The translations under genes were made by a program, and so were the position numbers. From the NCBI GenBank assembly GCA_007644065.1, contig VJWN01000001.1, forward strand, positions 1,812,340 through 1,876,339: DNA of 64,000 bases, read 5' to 3'. Position 1 is the stretch's first letter, and every line of letters starts with the position of its first letter. The notes beneath the pieces are model-generated. The model saw only the letters and a list, made by a program, of their open reading frames with translations, made no database searches and was not told the origin of the DNA. The stretch is from Margaritispora aquatica. Taxonomy: Eukaryota; Ascomycota; Leotiomycetes; Helotiales; Discinellaceae. Shown here one piece after another: positions 1-10,448 of the stretch.

Positions 1-1634
1 TCTGCTTCGGAGGCGTTGGAGTCAATCTATCGTTAGTTTAGCGACTTCCATACAAAAATAATGTACTTTAAGAATTAAGACATCATACATCGAGACTGAT
101 AGCTTCGGGGCCATGTCGTAACTCGTTTGGTCGATCCATTCTATGTTAGGTAGACCTAAGATTCCTTTGTCTAGGAATATGAATAGACTTCCCCGCTTTA
201 AGGTGTAAAGATCAAGGTATATTGACCAGAACACGAGTTCACAGGCGCTGTCAGTTAGATCTTCATAAGATCGGATGAAGGGTAAAATCTGTCGACTGCA
301 TGCTTTTCTGCATGAGGTTCAGGTTGCATGTGAGGTTAGAGTATATGTCATGTGATGTGTTTAATTGCTGACTAATCACTGTGCCATTGAGGGGATAAAA
401 TAGCTACAAACACCACCTCCAACACCAAATTAATATTCGGACAACTTGCGATAATTTTCGAAGCAAACTCCTTGGGGTATGAACAGACAACCTCTAAACT
501 CGACATACGGTCTGGATCTCTCGACTAGGAGCGAATATAGCAATATCAGCCACTATTGCAGAGATTTCTGGTAAATTTACGATACTACAGCGCTTTTAAT
601 TGCTCATCTTGTAATGACTAAGGCAGGTGTTTCTCACAAGTGTTCATCAATTAAAGTGCAATGAAGCGGCCGATATTAATGATGAACAGGCAGGCAAGTT
701 ATTCCTTTAATTCCTTTCTGGTGACAGCAATAGAGGTGACAGAGATGTTCTATCCTTGGATCTCTGAATAGCCGTGCACCAAGTCAGGTAGAAACAAGCG
801 AGGCTATGCTCCGCAAATCACACAGACACATAGCATATCTATTGAATGGTAAGATTTTACAGCGATTGTATGTTGAGTTTGTTTCCTTTTACGCAGGGAT
901 TGCTGCTTCTCAAACCAGTTCCACACCTGCCTATTGCAAAAAGCTTTTGTAGTACAAGGTTTTGTAGTAGAGAAACAGGTCAGAAAGCCAAAGCCGTCAA
1001 ATCTCTCAACTCATGACAGTTGGCTCAGATGGTCTGTCTTCATAGAATCCGAAGATTGTGGCAGATATCATGCACTCTGTACCAGCATTCCTGGACTGCA
1101 CCCAAAACCTGCAGTGCCAAGTCGGGTGGTACACCGCTGTCTGGTATTCCCCACTTGATATGTAGGTTGTAAAGTAAATTTGTAGAAGGGATTTATTCAT
1201 AGTGGGTAGAAATTGCCGTATTGATGTTGTGGCGTTTTTTTTTTAATTACTTGGGATCCATCAAGTGGAATGGTTACCAGGGTAATTTACATCTCCAATT
1301 GGTGTCCTGATTTGCGGTGTGAGGTTGAGTAAGCTTAGTAGAATATGCAACGTGTAATCACATCAACATACAATCCCAACCGTACCTTGCAAATAACTGC
1401 GCATACATTTTACTCGCTTACATTCTCACAAGGATGGTATAACTTCATGAGCATGGGAGATGAATAAGCAAATATTGATGGTGCTTAACCGTTGATAAAT
1501 AGCCAGGTGCCTTCCACAATGTATAGGGGATCTAGTTCTCACCTCCTCTAACTCACTCGAATCAACAATCGATACCTACAGCAAGTAGTTGCTGATTGGC
1601 AACAATTTTAACAGTGCCTACCTAGAAACTCAAC
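1..1634. other. Left-edge region without a supported gene
   Basis: No ORF here resembles a known family. The longest open stretches (about 70 codons near 22-234 minus and 934-1158 plus) have no recognisable motif and no convincing splice partners. The last 150 bases before 1635 are probably the promoter and leader of the downstream oxidoreductase, with a TATA-like GATAAATAG at about 1494. A gene fragment entering from the left cannot be excluded. Confidence 0.5.
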
Positions 1635-3455
1635 ATGATTACATTATACTTTGCTTTCGCAATCCTATTCATCGCGTACTCTGAGGCTGCAGCTGTTGTT
1701 GAAGGCAACTGCACGAGGAGTGATGCCGGCCTACAATGGCTGCAAAATAAGCTCTCAGTAAGTTCACATAATTCAGTGAATCTTGAGATTTTCGGTGCCG
1801 ACTATAGGATGAGATTTACTTCTGCATGTTCTATACCACCTGTCTATATTCGTCCGTTTACCAACTCACCTCTCTTATCTCTTCTGCGTGATTCAAAGAG
1901 CAAACTGACTCCAGCTCTAGTCCGCTGCTCTCATTTCCTGCAAGGGATCGCCAGGTCAAGAATTGAATGCAGGAAGATACTGGGGCGTCCAATACAGCAA
2001 AGCAGCAAATGTTGTTGTCTTCCCAGCAACTGCCGAAGACGTTAGCTTCACTGTGCGAGCCACCAGCAAAACACCACTTGGGAAAAACTATGCATTCGTT
2101 TCTGGTGGCCATTCGATGACCAACGCCTCAAGCTCTTATGGGATGGTTATTGACCTAATGTATCTCAACCGTACACAGATTTTGCCTCAATACCCAAATC
2201 CAAATGGTAAAGGGACAATCCCCGTTATCGCGTACGAGGGCGGAAATACCTGGGCACAGGTAGAGGCTGTTACTGCTGGGTCTGGTTGGACTGCCGTTGG
2301 AGCGAGAATCAGCAATGTTGGCGTGGGAGGATTCACAACTGGTGGGGGAATTGGATTTCTCGCTGGAGCTTATGGGTATGCTGTTGATCGTTTAGTGGCT
2401 CTAGACGTCGTATTACCATGTGGAGATATTGTGAAAGCGACAAAATACAACAAATACTCGGATATATTCTGGGCATTCCAGGGTGCTGGGGGTCAATTTG
2501 GCATCATCACCAAGTTTTACCAAGAAGCTGCTATTGAACCCACGGAATCAACATTTGGAGTTTATGTTGGTGTTCCGTTTTCTTTGATCAATGAAAGCGG
2601 ATGTCAAGCTAACTCAAGCAGTTCATTGACGACGCCGAAGTTGCTCTGGCCCAAGCCAATACGGTTAAATTTTTCAATACAAACACCGATCCATTCTCCA
2701 TCGTCTATTTCGCAACAGGATTTGTCCCACCGCAAAACTCTGTCACCGAGGATCCCAGCACTTTCGCCGTACGCACACTTCTAGTTACACTTCGCCTTGG
2801 CAATCCCACGAACAGTTCACAAGCGCCTTACAACGTTACTTTCTCATCCTTGCTGAATGGTTTGACACCTGTTTCCAGTAATGTGCTCACAGTTCCATAC
2901 ACGACCATCACTCAACTTACCGATCCTTTCTTTCCTTATGGATTTCGACGTGGCTTCTACGGGCCACAAACAACCAAGATCACAGTCCAGTATCTGAAAG
3001 ATCTTTCCGCGAGCATAAAAACCTACGTCAACACGCTTCTTGCTCGTGGCGACTTTCCGGCCTCGACTTTGTTTGTTCTGCAGTACATGTCGCCTGGTTT
3101 GAACTCTCATCTACCTGCGTCTGACAAAGAAACTTCCTGGCCACACTCCGTTGCTGGACATCAAACGCTTTTCTCGCCTGCTTGGCTTCATAGTGCCAAT
3201 GATGCCATCGTAGATCAGGTGAATGCGGAGCTCACGAACATAACCTACACGCAACAGAAGATTGCGGGCGAGGATATCAAGGACTATCCCAATTATATAT
3301 CGCCTGGCGAAAGTGGAAACAGGGTTTGGGGCGATAATCTGGGGAGGATATTCGCGATTAAAGAGAAGTATGATCCGGAATGTACGATTAACAGAGGAAG
3401 GGTTTTTGCTAGCAGGGGATGCAAGAGGAAAGGATTGGCGAATGTTTTTGCCTGA
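1635..3455 (+). CDS. Secreted FAD-linked oxidoreductase (BBE/VAO family)
   Basis: Three exons: 1635-1757, 1921-about 2559, about 2622-3455, giving about 531 residues. The first exon encodes a hydrophobic N-terminus (MITLYFAFAILFIAYSEAAA) typical of a signal peptide, so the enzyme is probably secreted. The FAD-binding PCMH fold follows: SGGHSM at residues 102-107 carries the His (about H105) that forms the 8-alpha-histidyl FAD link, and VGVGGFTTGGGIGF follows near 174. At the place where bicovalent berberine-bridge enzymes carry the second FAD-linking Cys there is none, so FAD is probably attached once. The C-terminus has the BBE-type block (NYISPGES, then GRIFAIKEKYDPEC). Intron 1 is long (163 nt), ends at CTCTAG, and contains in-frame stops. 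The second intron (about 60 nt) is required by a frame change near 2560-2621; its exact donor is uncertain and the acceptor may be AAG or CAG. Substrate unknown; relatives oxidise sugars, alcohols or alkaloid-like compounds. Confidence 0.85.
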
Positions 3456-6400
3456 TATGACTTGGTTGAAAGAACGAAGTAGTCAGCATAGACGTTGAAT
3501 AAATTCTTTAGAAAACTGGGGAAATGGGTTCAGCTCAATCAGATGTCTTCACTATGTCTAGCGAAGATTCTAATCGAGTTTTACTAATTAATTGTAGATA
3601 TTGTAGTTTCTTGGAACACCCTACTCCGTAGGTCTCAAATAGATGTAGACTGCTTCATGACTATGTAGGGTAGAGAGTGTTCTTAGTTCTTGAAGTGGGA
3701 TTCATAAGCGAGATTGAGGCAACTTGTTGGTAACAGCAGAGAAGACATACTATACTCTGCTGTCAATATTTCATGTTGTCACTTCCACAATGGCCATTTG
3801 CAACTCACAAAAAAGCAATTAAAGCGATGAGAATATTTTCCTCGGTTTATATACAAGTCAATCCCCTCAACGATGCTTACCCCCTCATCACCAGAGTGGT
3901 CAATAAGCAAGCAAGTCAGCCATCAGCGAAAGACCTTTTTTTTTTTTTTTTAGCTTACTTGCTAATATAAATTAAAATTTTCGCTTACTTGCTGACCAAT
4001 CTTATAAGCTAGCTGATAGAGTATTGTATAAAAATATACTTAACTATTATTAGGTAAACCACGGTATAAAAGTATAAAATTAAAGTATAAAATTCATAAA
4101 GATTTATTCTATAATAATACCACGTAATAAAGACGGGGATATAGGGTAGAATTAAAAATAGCTATTAAATTTACTTAAAAATAGACTTCAAAAAACTTAA
4201 AATAATACCTCTAGCTTACTAGCTAGTTTATCAGTATACGAAAACGAAGCTTATATACTAATATAAATTAAATCTTAAGCTGATAGGCTTCTTGGCGTAG
4301 CTTATAAGTTAGCTAATTAGCTAACTTGTATATTGACCAGTCTGCTCATCACTCATCCATCGAGATCTACTCTACTAAATTTCTATATCGTTTGAAGCCA
4401 TTAGGGTAGAGTACAAGAAGCAATATGCTTTTTGTAAGACTATTCAATTCTGCTCTCTTTCCTAGCTCTCTCGTGTATTCGTTCTTCAACTTGGAAGTGG
4501 TGGAGTTACCGAGGAAAGTGAATTCACACATAGAATCTGTAAGTTTGAAGCATGCTTAGATCTAGTCTAAAATCCATGATGAGGACTACGCAAGGGGCTA
4601 CATTTAAGGTCCACAATTAATCTTTCAGCAAATCTGAAAGAGGAATTGTAGTTGTTGAGATCTAAACACCTTCGGAATATATGTAGATCGCGTAGCTCAA
4701 GCCAATTCTTCTAATCAGGATAGCTAAGGTGCTTAAAAAGTAGCGTAATTTTACGCTTGGATATCTAGCGTGGAGGCAAGAGGCTTTAACACGTTTCGTA
4801 AACACGACAAAGTTGATTAAAAGCGGATTGGATTGTTGTCAAGGTAGTTGAGTCTCAAACGCATACATCTGCCGTCCTAATCATTGCTATCAACTATTCT
4901 CGCTTATTCCCACTTCTTAATACCCTACTCATAAAGCTCACCCTTTAACTTACCATAACTCCTCTAGCCCAGCTCCCTAATGCTGCAAAACTTCATGCTG
5001 TACCCGAGCGTGATTGTAAAACATGCTTTGGATTCCTGGTTCTGACATGCCCCATGATATCTCTTTCTCACTGTCAGGAGTACCGATGCGTGACCATCAG
5101 AGCAACGCGCGTGCTTTATATACTCCTCACAGCTCGTAACCATACGCTGCCTGTACGTACTCCACTACTCTTTTCTCAACTCTGCCGCATCGAATTCACT
5201 TCTCAATCTCCTTCACATTAGAGACTGTTAGCACATTGTGCAAGCTGCAAGTGAATCTCGCTAAGCGAAGTCATGGTCATTCAGCTACCTCCGATGTTGA
5301 GACCCAAGTATATATACTCATGTGATCATCTGTTGAATCTCAAGTAGGCGAGTTTTAAGCCGCAGCTACAGTCGCCATAGTGATGTTGAAATTAAAGCTG
5401 GAGCACAAATCTCTCCCGTATTGCTCCGTGACATATCGGAAGTGATTCTACGCCCTAATAAATTTCACAGAGAGAAAGAGTACATCCACGTGGAATTGTG
5501 CTGTCGACACTTCGATCCCATCAGTGCAACTGCTGCCAAGTACACTTAGTCTATTCCCACGCCCGCTACGTACCATACCACTTACCTTGTCAGTGAAAGC
5601 CATCCCATCGACATTCTCACAAACACAGAAGACAAGCATGGATAACTATTCTCAAACACTCCCTCTCTTCTCCTCTCCTCCCCTCCCCTCTTACCTATAC
5701 TCGCTCGTTTCTGTCTTTTGCTCCTACGTGAAATTCAGGTTGGCAGGCGAGAGCTCACCATACTATTTATTTGCTGTTCTTTACATCAAGTAGAACCTAT
5801 AAATAACCTCATCTATCGCTCTATTCGCTAATCGTCTACCTATCTACCTACCTACCTAAAGTATTAATACCATCTAAAACTCAATAACTACATGTATACA
5901 CCCCCCCACATCCTAACATATTCAACAAACCCCTCCACACTCAACACAACATACACAGCAGACACAGCACACACAGCACAGCACAGCTCATCTCTCATCT
6001 TGTTCATTATCTATTATTTTACAATTACTTCGTACCGTAGTTCTTTCTTGGTATCTAACACACATCTATGCTTCCTTTTCTCGCTTGTCTTATCTTCTCC
6101 TTCGCCTACTGACCTTATATCAGTAGGTAGATTGGTGGGTATCCAGAACCCAAAACCAAACACCATGCTTGGTGATTCGATATCCAATCATGAGTTATCA
6201 TTCCTCTTTTGTCGCTTGAAGTCCATCTCGGGAATCAGAAAATATATGCTATCCTAGCATCCTCTCCGATCCCATCGCTTGGATATAGCACGCCGTATCC
6301 ATGTTAGATATTCCCCCAAACATGTATCCCAAGGTCCCGATGATTGCTCCCACTTCCCCAAACATGACCGAAATCCAGGCACTCCTCTCAAGCCAACACA

Positions 6401-6457
6401 ATATCAAATTTAACCAGTCTACCAATATCTTTATCTAGCCAAGCCGACCTCTGCCCC
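3456..6457. other. Gene-poor intergenic region with AT-rich insert
   Basis: No protein-coding gene is supported. The stretch contains the AT-rich element at 3897-4339 described separately, then about 2 kb of unique-looking sequence with pyrimidine-rich tracts (5500-6260), including a short CTAC-type repeat near 5832-5860. Open frames here (for example 5524-5793 and 5892-6257) are low-complexity CT-rich and match no family. The part just before 6458 is probably the 3' UTR of the minus-strand membrane protein gene. Confidence 0.5.
3897..4339. mobile_element. AT-rich MITE-like element or decayed transposon remnant
   Basis: The 443-bp stretch begins TGGTCAATA (3897-3905) and ends with its reverse complement TATTGACCA (4331-4339). 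The next bases inside, CAAGCAAGT on the left and ACTTGTA on the right, are also partly complementary. The inside is far more AT-rich than its surroundings, is full of TA-rich words such as TATAAA and GCTAGC-like blocks, and has no ORF. TAATATAAATTAA occurs twice in direct orientation (about 3963 and 4259), and TTAAAGTATAAAATT repeats near 4067-4100. A poly-T run lies at about 3938-3951. No clear target-site duplication was seen. This fits a short non-autonomous inverted-repeat element or a transposon remnant degraded by repeat-induced point mutation; neither can be proved from one copy. Confidence 0.4.
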
Positions 6458-7144
6458 TCACGAATTCGTATGCCCGTAAGTATTCCCTCCACCCGCATGA
6501 TGCGTCCTCCCAAAATCCCTCGCCGAGCTCCCACTCGCACTCGAACTCGCACTGCTCACGACCACGACATCCTCAAACGGAATCTCACTCAACGGCGTCT
6601 TGCCATCGGCGATCACACCCTCCTCTTCCGCATCCTCGTGTTGCATCCGCCGACCTCCCGCTATGGTCTGGTGTCTTGGTGGGAGGGCCTCCTCGTATTG
6701 TGGTGGTGGTGCGTCACCGAGATGGGCCGCTGGGACGGGCGTGAGCTCTACTGGGTGGTGCGTAAAGGCCTGGTTTGGGGCTTGGTGAGGAAGTTGTGGG
6801 TGAGGTTGCGGGGCGTAAGGACCAGGTAGAGAGCGTGCTTCTCGCCGCTGCTTAACCTTTGCGCGGCCGCCACAGCAGCAGTACCATATCCCTATGATAA
6901 TGGCTGCGAGCACGGCAATCGGTATGATTGATGCTACGATTTTGGTTCCACTCCACAGATCATCACCATCATTGTCGTCAGAGTTATTGGGATTGCTGTA
7001 ATATGAAGGACTCGTTTGTTGAGTTCGATGGAAGGCTGTGGGTGTAGGTATCGATACTGAGGTTATGAATGTCGTGTATATAGTAGGATTGGAGTAGAAG
7101 GAACTATCTCGTTGCTGATGCATTGCTGGGTTTGCTTCTGCCAT
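6458..7144 (-). CDS. Single-pass membrane protein with PPxY cytoplasmic tail
   Basis: Intronless ORF of 228 residues. The order is a Ser/Thr/Tyr-rich N-terminal part (1-64), one hydrophobic segment at about 67-89 ending in a WYCCC cluster that could be palmitoylated, a basic stop-transfer stretch (RAKVKQRREAR), then a Pro/His-rich tail. The tail has PPPQYEEALPP at about 146-156, a PPxY motif of the kind bound by WW domains of Rsp5/Nedd4 ubiquitin ligases and their adaptors. There is no clear cleaved signal peptide, so the TM would act as signal anchor. The architecture (short Ser/Thr ectodomain, TM, proline-rich PPxY tail) is common in uncharacterised fungal plasma-membrane proteins; function not recognised. 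A decanucleotide repeat lies just upstream of the start. Confidence 0.65.
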   Translation of the reverse strand: MAEANPAMHQQRDSSFYSNPTIYTTFITSVSIPTPTAFHRTQQTSPSYYSNPNNSDDNDGDDLWSGTKIVASIIPIAVLAAIIIGIWYCCCGGRAKVKQRREARSLPGPYAPQPHPQLPHQAPNQAFTHHPVELTPVPAAHLGDAPPPQYEEALPPRHQTIAGGRRMQHEDAEEEGVIADGKTPLSEIPFEDVVVVSSASSSASGSSARDFGRTHHAGGGNTYGHTNS

Positions 7145-7194
7145 TGTGTAGGTCGGCGATGTGGTAAGGTGAAGAGGAAGTCGAGGAGTTCGCA

Positions 7195-7243
7195 GTACGG
7201 TACGGTACTGTACTCTACTGTACTCTACTGTACTCTACTGTAT
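7195..7243. repeat. TACTCTACTG tandem repeat
   Basis: GTACGGTACG is followed by about three and a half copies of the 10-bp unit TACTCTACTG. The array lies 50-100 bp upstream of the start of the PPxY membrane protein, within its presumed leader or promoter. Confidence 0.8.
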
Positions 7244-8002
7244 GCCGTCTGAGTATTACGAGCTGTTTTCCGTATATGGAATGATAGAGCTGCGGTCAGA
7301 TCAGGTCATACGAGGTGTGATGATGTAGTTGTTGGGAAGCACCACCAGCCGTATTGGATTTGCGTATCCTAACACCAAGAGGGGCAAACAATAGATAGGA
7401 ATTAGAGGAGCAAGAGATCAAAGCATTAAAAGAGAAGAGAAGGAGTGAGAAGACAGGAGGAAGTAAGATAGTGGTAAGCTGAATTAAGAGAAAGATGACC
7501 CGGTTCTCACTGCTTGCTGCACGCCGTGAGGCAGGACAAGCAGACCAGCAGTCAAGCACTCACCGTATCTCTCACTCTGACCTACCGTGGGATAGCATGG
7601 TATATTCCGTCCTCAGCACAGCACATCACATCGAAGAACCACCCAAGGTGAATAGGTGGAGGATGATTTGCCGTGAATGTGTAGGTTTCCAGTCTTGTTG
7701 GTCTTTGCATCGAGGCGCAGCGGATTTTTCTTTCTCGCTCTTGGATGTTTCTGAGTGGATGTATCTGAGTGGATGTAACTGAGTGGAGGTGGAGGTGGAG
7801 GTGGATGCGGATGTTGGGTGGGAGGGATGGATTCTGGATTATTGGAGGTGAATAACTTCCCATGTAAGCTTAGCCCAGCCCAGCCCAGCCCCAGCCGAAC
7901 CCAGCCCTGCCCAGCATCAGCGAGCGGAGAGCCGTCTTAAGCCCGATTTCCGACCGACCGACCTGTTGAGAGGTTCTTTTGAAGATGAAAAGGTTTTGGT
8001 TT

Positions 8003-8027
8003 GGCATGGCATGGCATGGCATGGCAT
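8003..8027. repeat. (GGCAT)5 pentanucleotide repeat
   Basis: Five perfect GGCAT units in the 3' flank of the agmatinase gene. A second tract of the same unit lies on the other side of that gene at 10429-10448. Confidence 0.85.
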
Positions 8028-8693
8028 ATGGAACAGAACTTGCGATGCGATGTTTTGCACTGTCTTTGTTGTGTGGTATTGTTTATTGCATTGTTCGTTT
8101 TTACCTGGCTAAGATAATGGAAGCTGGGAAAGAGATTCATCCTGAATTTAAGTTTGATAAATTTCCTGGGGCATAGAGTAAAGAACCAAACCGATGATGC
8201 CGATTATTGGATTGTATAGGGCAAGGAAGGTAAGAAGGTACTGTACATGGATGCCTGCGGGGCAGTGCTGAGATTGAGAATTTGAGAATTGAGATGGAAT
8301 TGAAACAAACAAATTTCTTCTCGGGAAGAAAAGACAATACAGGGATATGGCGCAAATTGTGGTGAATCATGTGATAAGAAATTCTCTCTCTTAGATGCAA
8401 ACCATAAGGTAGAATGTAAAACCTCACATGTCTTAGTATATCATAATTGTCATATCATCGAAAGCAATCCAATTGCTATGAAATGCTCAAATTCAAATTC
8501 ATCTAGATGCTAAACTGAAATGCGTGCCTTGAAGCTGCGAGTCTTCGTCATAAAGTCATTAAGTAAAATATCGTCCCAGAAGGGAGCCCCCTCTCCTCTC
8601 CCCTATTCACAAGCATCAACAACATCGCTAAAGAAATCCAGCACAACCCTATACTCATCTTCATCTGCTCATCCATCACTCTCCAAGTAATAT

Positions 8694-10189
8694 CTACATC
8701 TCATCCTTCACGGCCTCAGTCTCCTCCTTGTCAAGCATCATGTTCGACAATGGTCCCTTCTTGACCATCAAGCTCATGACTTCATACAGAGCATCCGCGG
8801 CCGCCATGGTCGTATGCTCAGCATTCGTATCGTAAGCTGGCGCAACCTCGACAATATCAGCAGCGATGATGTTGATGCCCTCCAAACCACGGATGATCGT
8901 GCGAAGCTCGCGAGTGGACCACCCGCCAGTCTCGGGGGTTCCGGTGGCAGGAGCGACTGTTCTTGTTAGCATTTGATTGTTAGTCTGTGCAAGGCGATCA
9001 ACTTACAAGCTGGATCAAGAGTGTCAATATCGATTGACAAGTACACTGGCTTCTCAAGACCAACGCGATCGCGGATCTTCTTGATGATGCCGTCCATGCC
9101 GATGGTGTCAATCTCTCTGGCCTCAACGATCTCAAAGCCACAGTAGCCATCGTTCTCGTAATCGCTTGGACCACTCAAGGTAGTGCGAATTCCAGCGTGG
9201 ATGTTGGTATCGTTGGCGAGCAAGCCTTCTTGGGAAGCATGGTAGAAATAAGTGCCATGGTTGATGCTGGCGACCTTACTTGGAGAACCTCCAAATACCT
9301 TTGGCTTCCATGTGTCGAGATGAGAATCGAAGTGGATGACGGAGATGGGACCGTAAGCACGGTTGATGGAGCGGAGAAGTGGGAGCGTGATGGTGTGGTC
9401 TCCTCCGAGAGTGATGACTCTTGGGAGTGTCTTGCCATTCTTTGCTGGGCCCTTCTTCTTTGCATCCGTGGCTGGGGCGCGAGTGAGGATAGAATTGTGG
9501 CCTTCTTCGATCTGGTGTAGTGCCCAGGTGTTGTCGTATCTGTTTCCAACCATCAGCAATTGTTCTTTCGGCAGACCCAACGCACTTACGAGGTCACAGG
9601 AATGTCTCCGCAGTCAAGGACTGTAGCCCACGAGTTGAAGGGGTTTGTTGCCAAAGGGACGTTGTATCCACCACTGAAACCGATCCTACGTGAGCCTATG
9701 TACGCGAGAGAGGACAGCATCAGCGTCTATGCTGTGGAAAGACTGACTAAAGATTGAGACGACGAGAACCTTGCCTGATGCCCGAAGGCCCGAAGCGAGC
9801 TCCTGGTCTGTATGAAGTTCCAGTATCAAAGGGAGCACCTGCGTCAAGCGACGTTAGTATGATGACCTTGATGGGTTGATTTACTGGTGTATAAGAAGGA
9901 GACGCACCGATGAAGGCAATGTCATATTTCACATCATCAGATGCGAGGCATGGGAAGTATGGAAGACGACCAAAAGTTGAGATGCCCGAGAAGACGGAAT
10001 CGGCCTGGCAGATGTCAATGGAAGTCCAAAGCTGATTTCCATTCAACCTACTTGGGTTCCACCATCTCCTGGAAGCGTGTTATACCACAAAGCCTTGTGC
10101 GGACCAGCAATTGGAATTTGATGCTCATGGTCGCCATGTGCAAGTGCACTGGTAGCCAGAGTGGCAATAGCAAGGATTGGAGCTAGCAT
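8694..10189 (-). CDS. Secreted agmatinase-type ureohydrolase
   Basis: Six exons read right to left: 10189-10052, 10004-9908, 9838-9748, 9673-9590, 9539-9007 and 8956-8694, total 1206 nt and 401 residues in one uninterrupted frame. The product begins with a signal peptide (MLAPILAIATLATSALA) and GDHEHQ. The ureohydrolase fold is complete, with the metal-binding residues of the binuclear manganese site: GGDH (H185), DSHLD (D208, H210, D212) and DIDTLDP (D307, D309). AFIGAPFDTGTSYRPGARFG and GIRQGSRRLNLYGGY match the agmatinase branch rather than classical cytosolic arginase. Expected reaction: agmatine or a related guanidino compound to putrescine plus urea; the substrate is inferred. Introns are 47-74 nt. 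The N-terminal signal implies secretory or vacuolar location. A TATA-like sequence lies about 75 nt upstream. Confidence 0.93.
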
Positions 10190-10262
10190 GTTGAGAAGGA
10201 GGAGCAATTGAGTAATAATGCAAGTGTATGGGGAAAGTGATCAAGCGGGAATCATGTTTGCT

Positions 10263-10271
10263 CTATATATT
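10263..10271 (-). promoter_or_regulatory. TATA-like element of the agmatinase gene
   Basis: On the minus strand the sequence reads AAATATATAGAG about 75 nt upstream of the ATG at 10189, a suitable distance for a core promoter element with a short leader. Prediction from composition only. Confidence 0.35.
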
Positions 10272-10428
10272 TTCTGCGTTGGCAATACCTCTCAAATTCG
10301 TCTGAGCGTCATGCAATTGACAAGAAGATATGACACTGGAGGGTAAAGCAAGCTGCGCTTATCCCAACTCTCCTCAAAACTATGCGAGACAGCTTCGAGC
10401 TGTTGCATTTGGAGCTCTTTGCATGCAT

Positions 10429-10448
10429 GGCATGGCATGGCATGGCAT
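10429..10448. repeat. (GGCAT)4 pentanucleotide repeat
   Basis: Four perfect GGCAT units preceded by GCATGCAT, about 240 bp upstream of the agmatinase start. Same unit as the tract at 8003-8027. Confidence 0.8.

Larger units (their letters stand above)
7145..8693. other. Intergenic region with simple repeats
   Basis: This is the 5' side of the minus-strand membrane protein gene and the 3' side of the minus-strand agmatinase gene. It is rich in short repeats: TACTCTACTG (7209-7241), CTGAGTGGATGT-type units (about 7750-7785), GGAGGT units (about 7785-7806), CCCAGC units (about 7870-7915) and GGCAT units (8003-8027). Short ORFs overlapping these repeats show no family resemblance. Confidence 0.5.

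Noticed and set aside
9696..9769. Alternative agmatinase intron with donor GTTCTC and acceptor CATAG
   Set aside because: It keeps the frame but needs a poor donor; GTCAGT/TTTCAG at 9747-9674 is canonical and yields the family sequence LNLYGGY.
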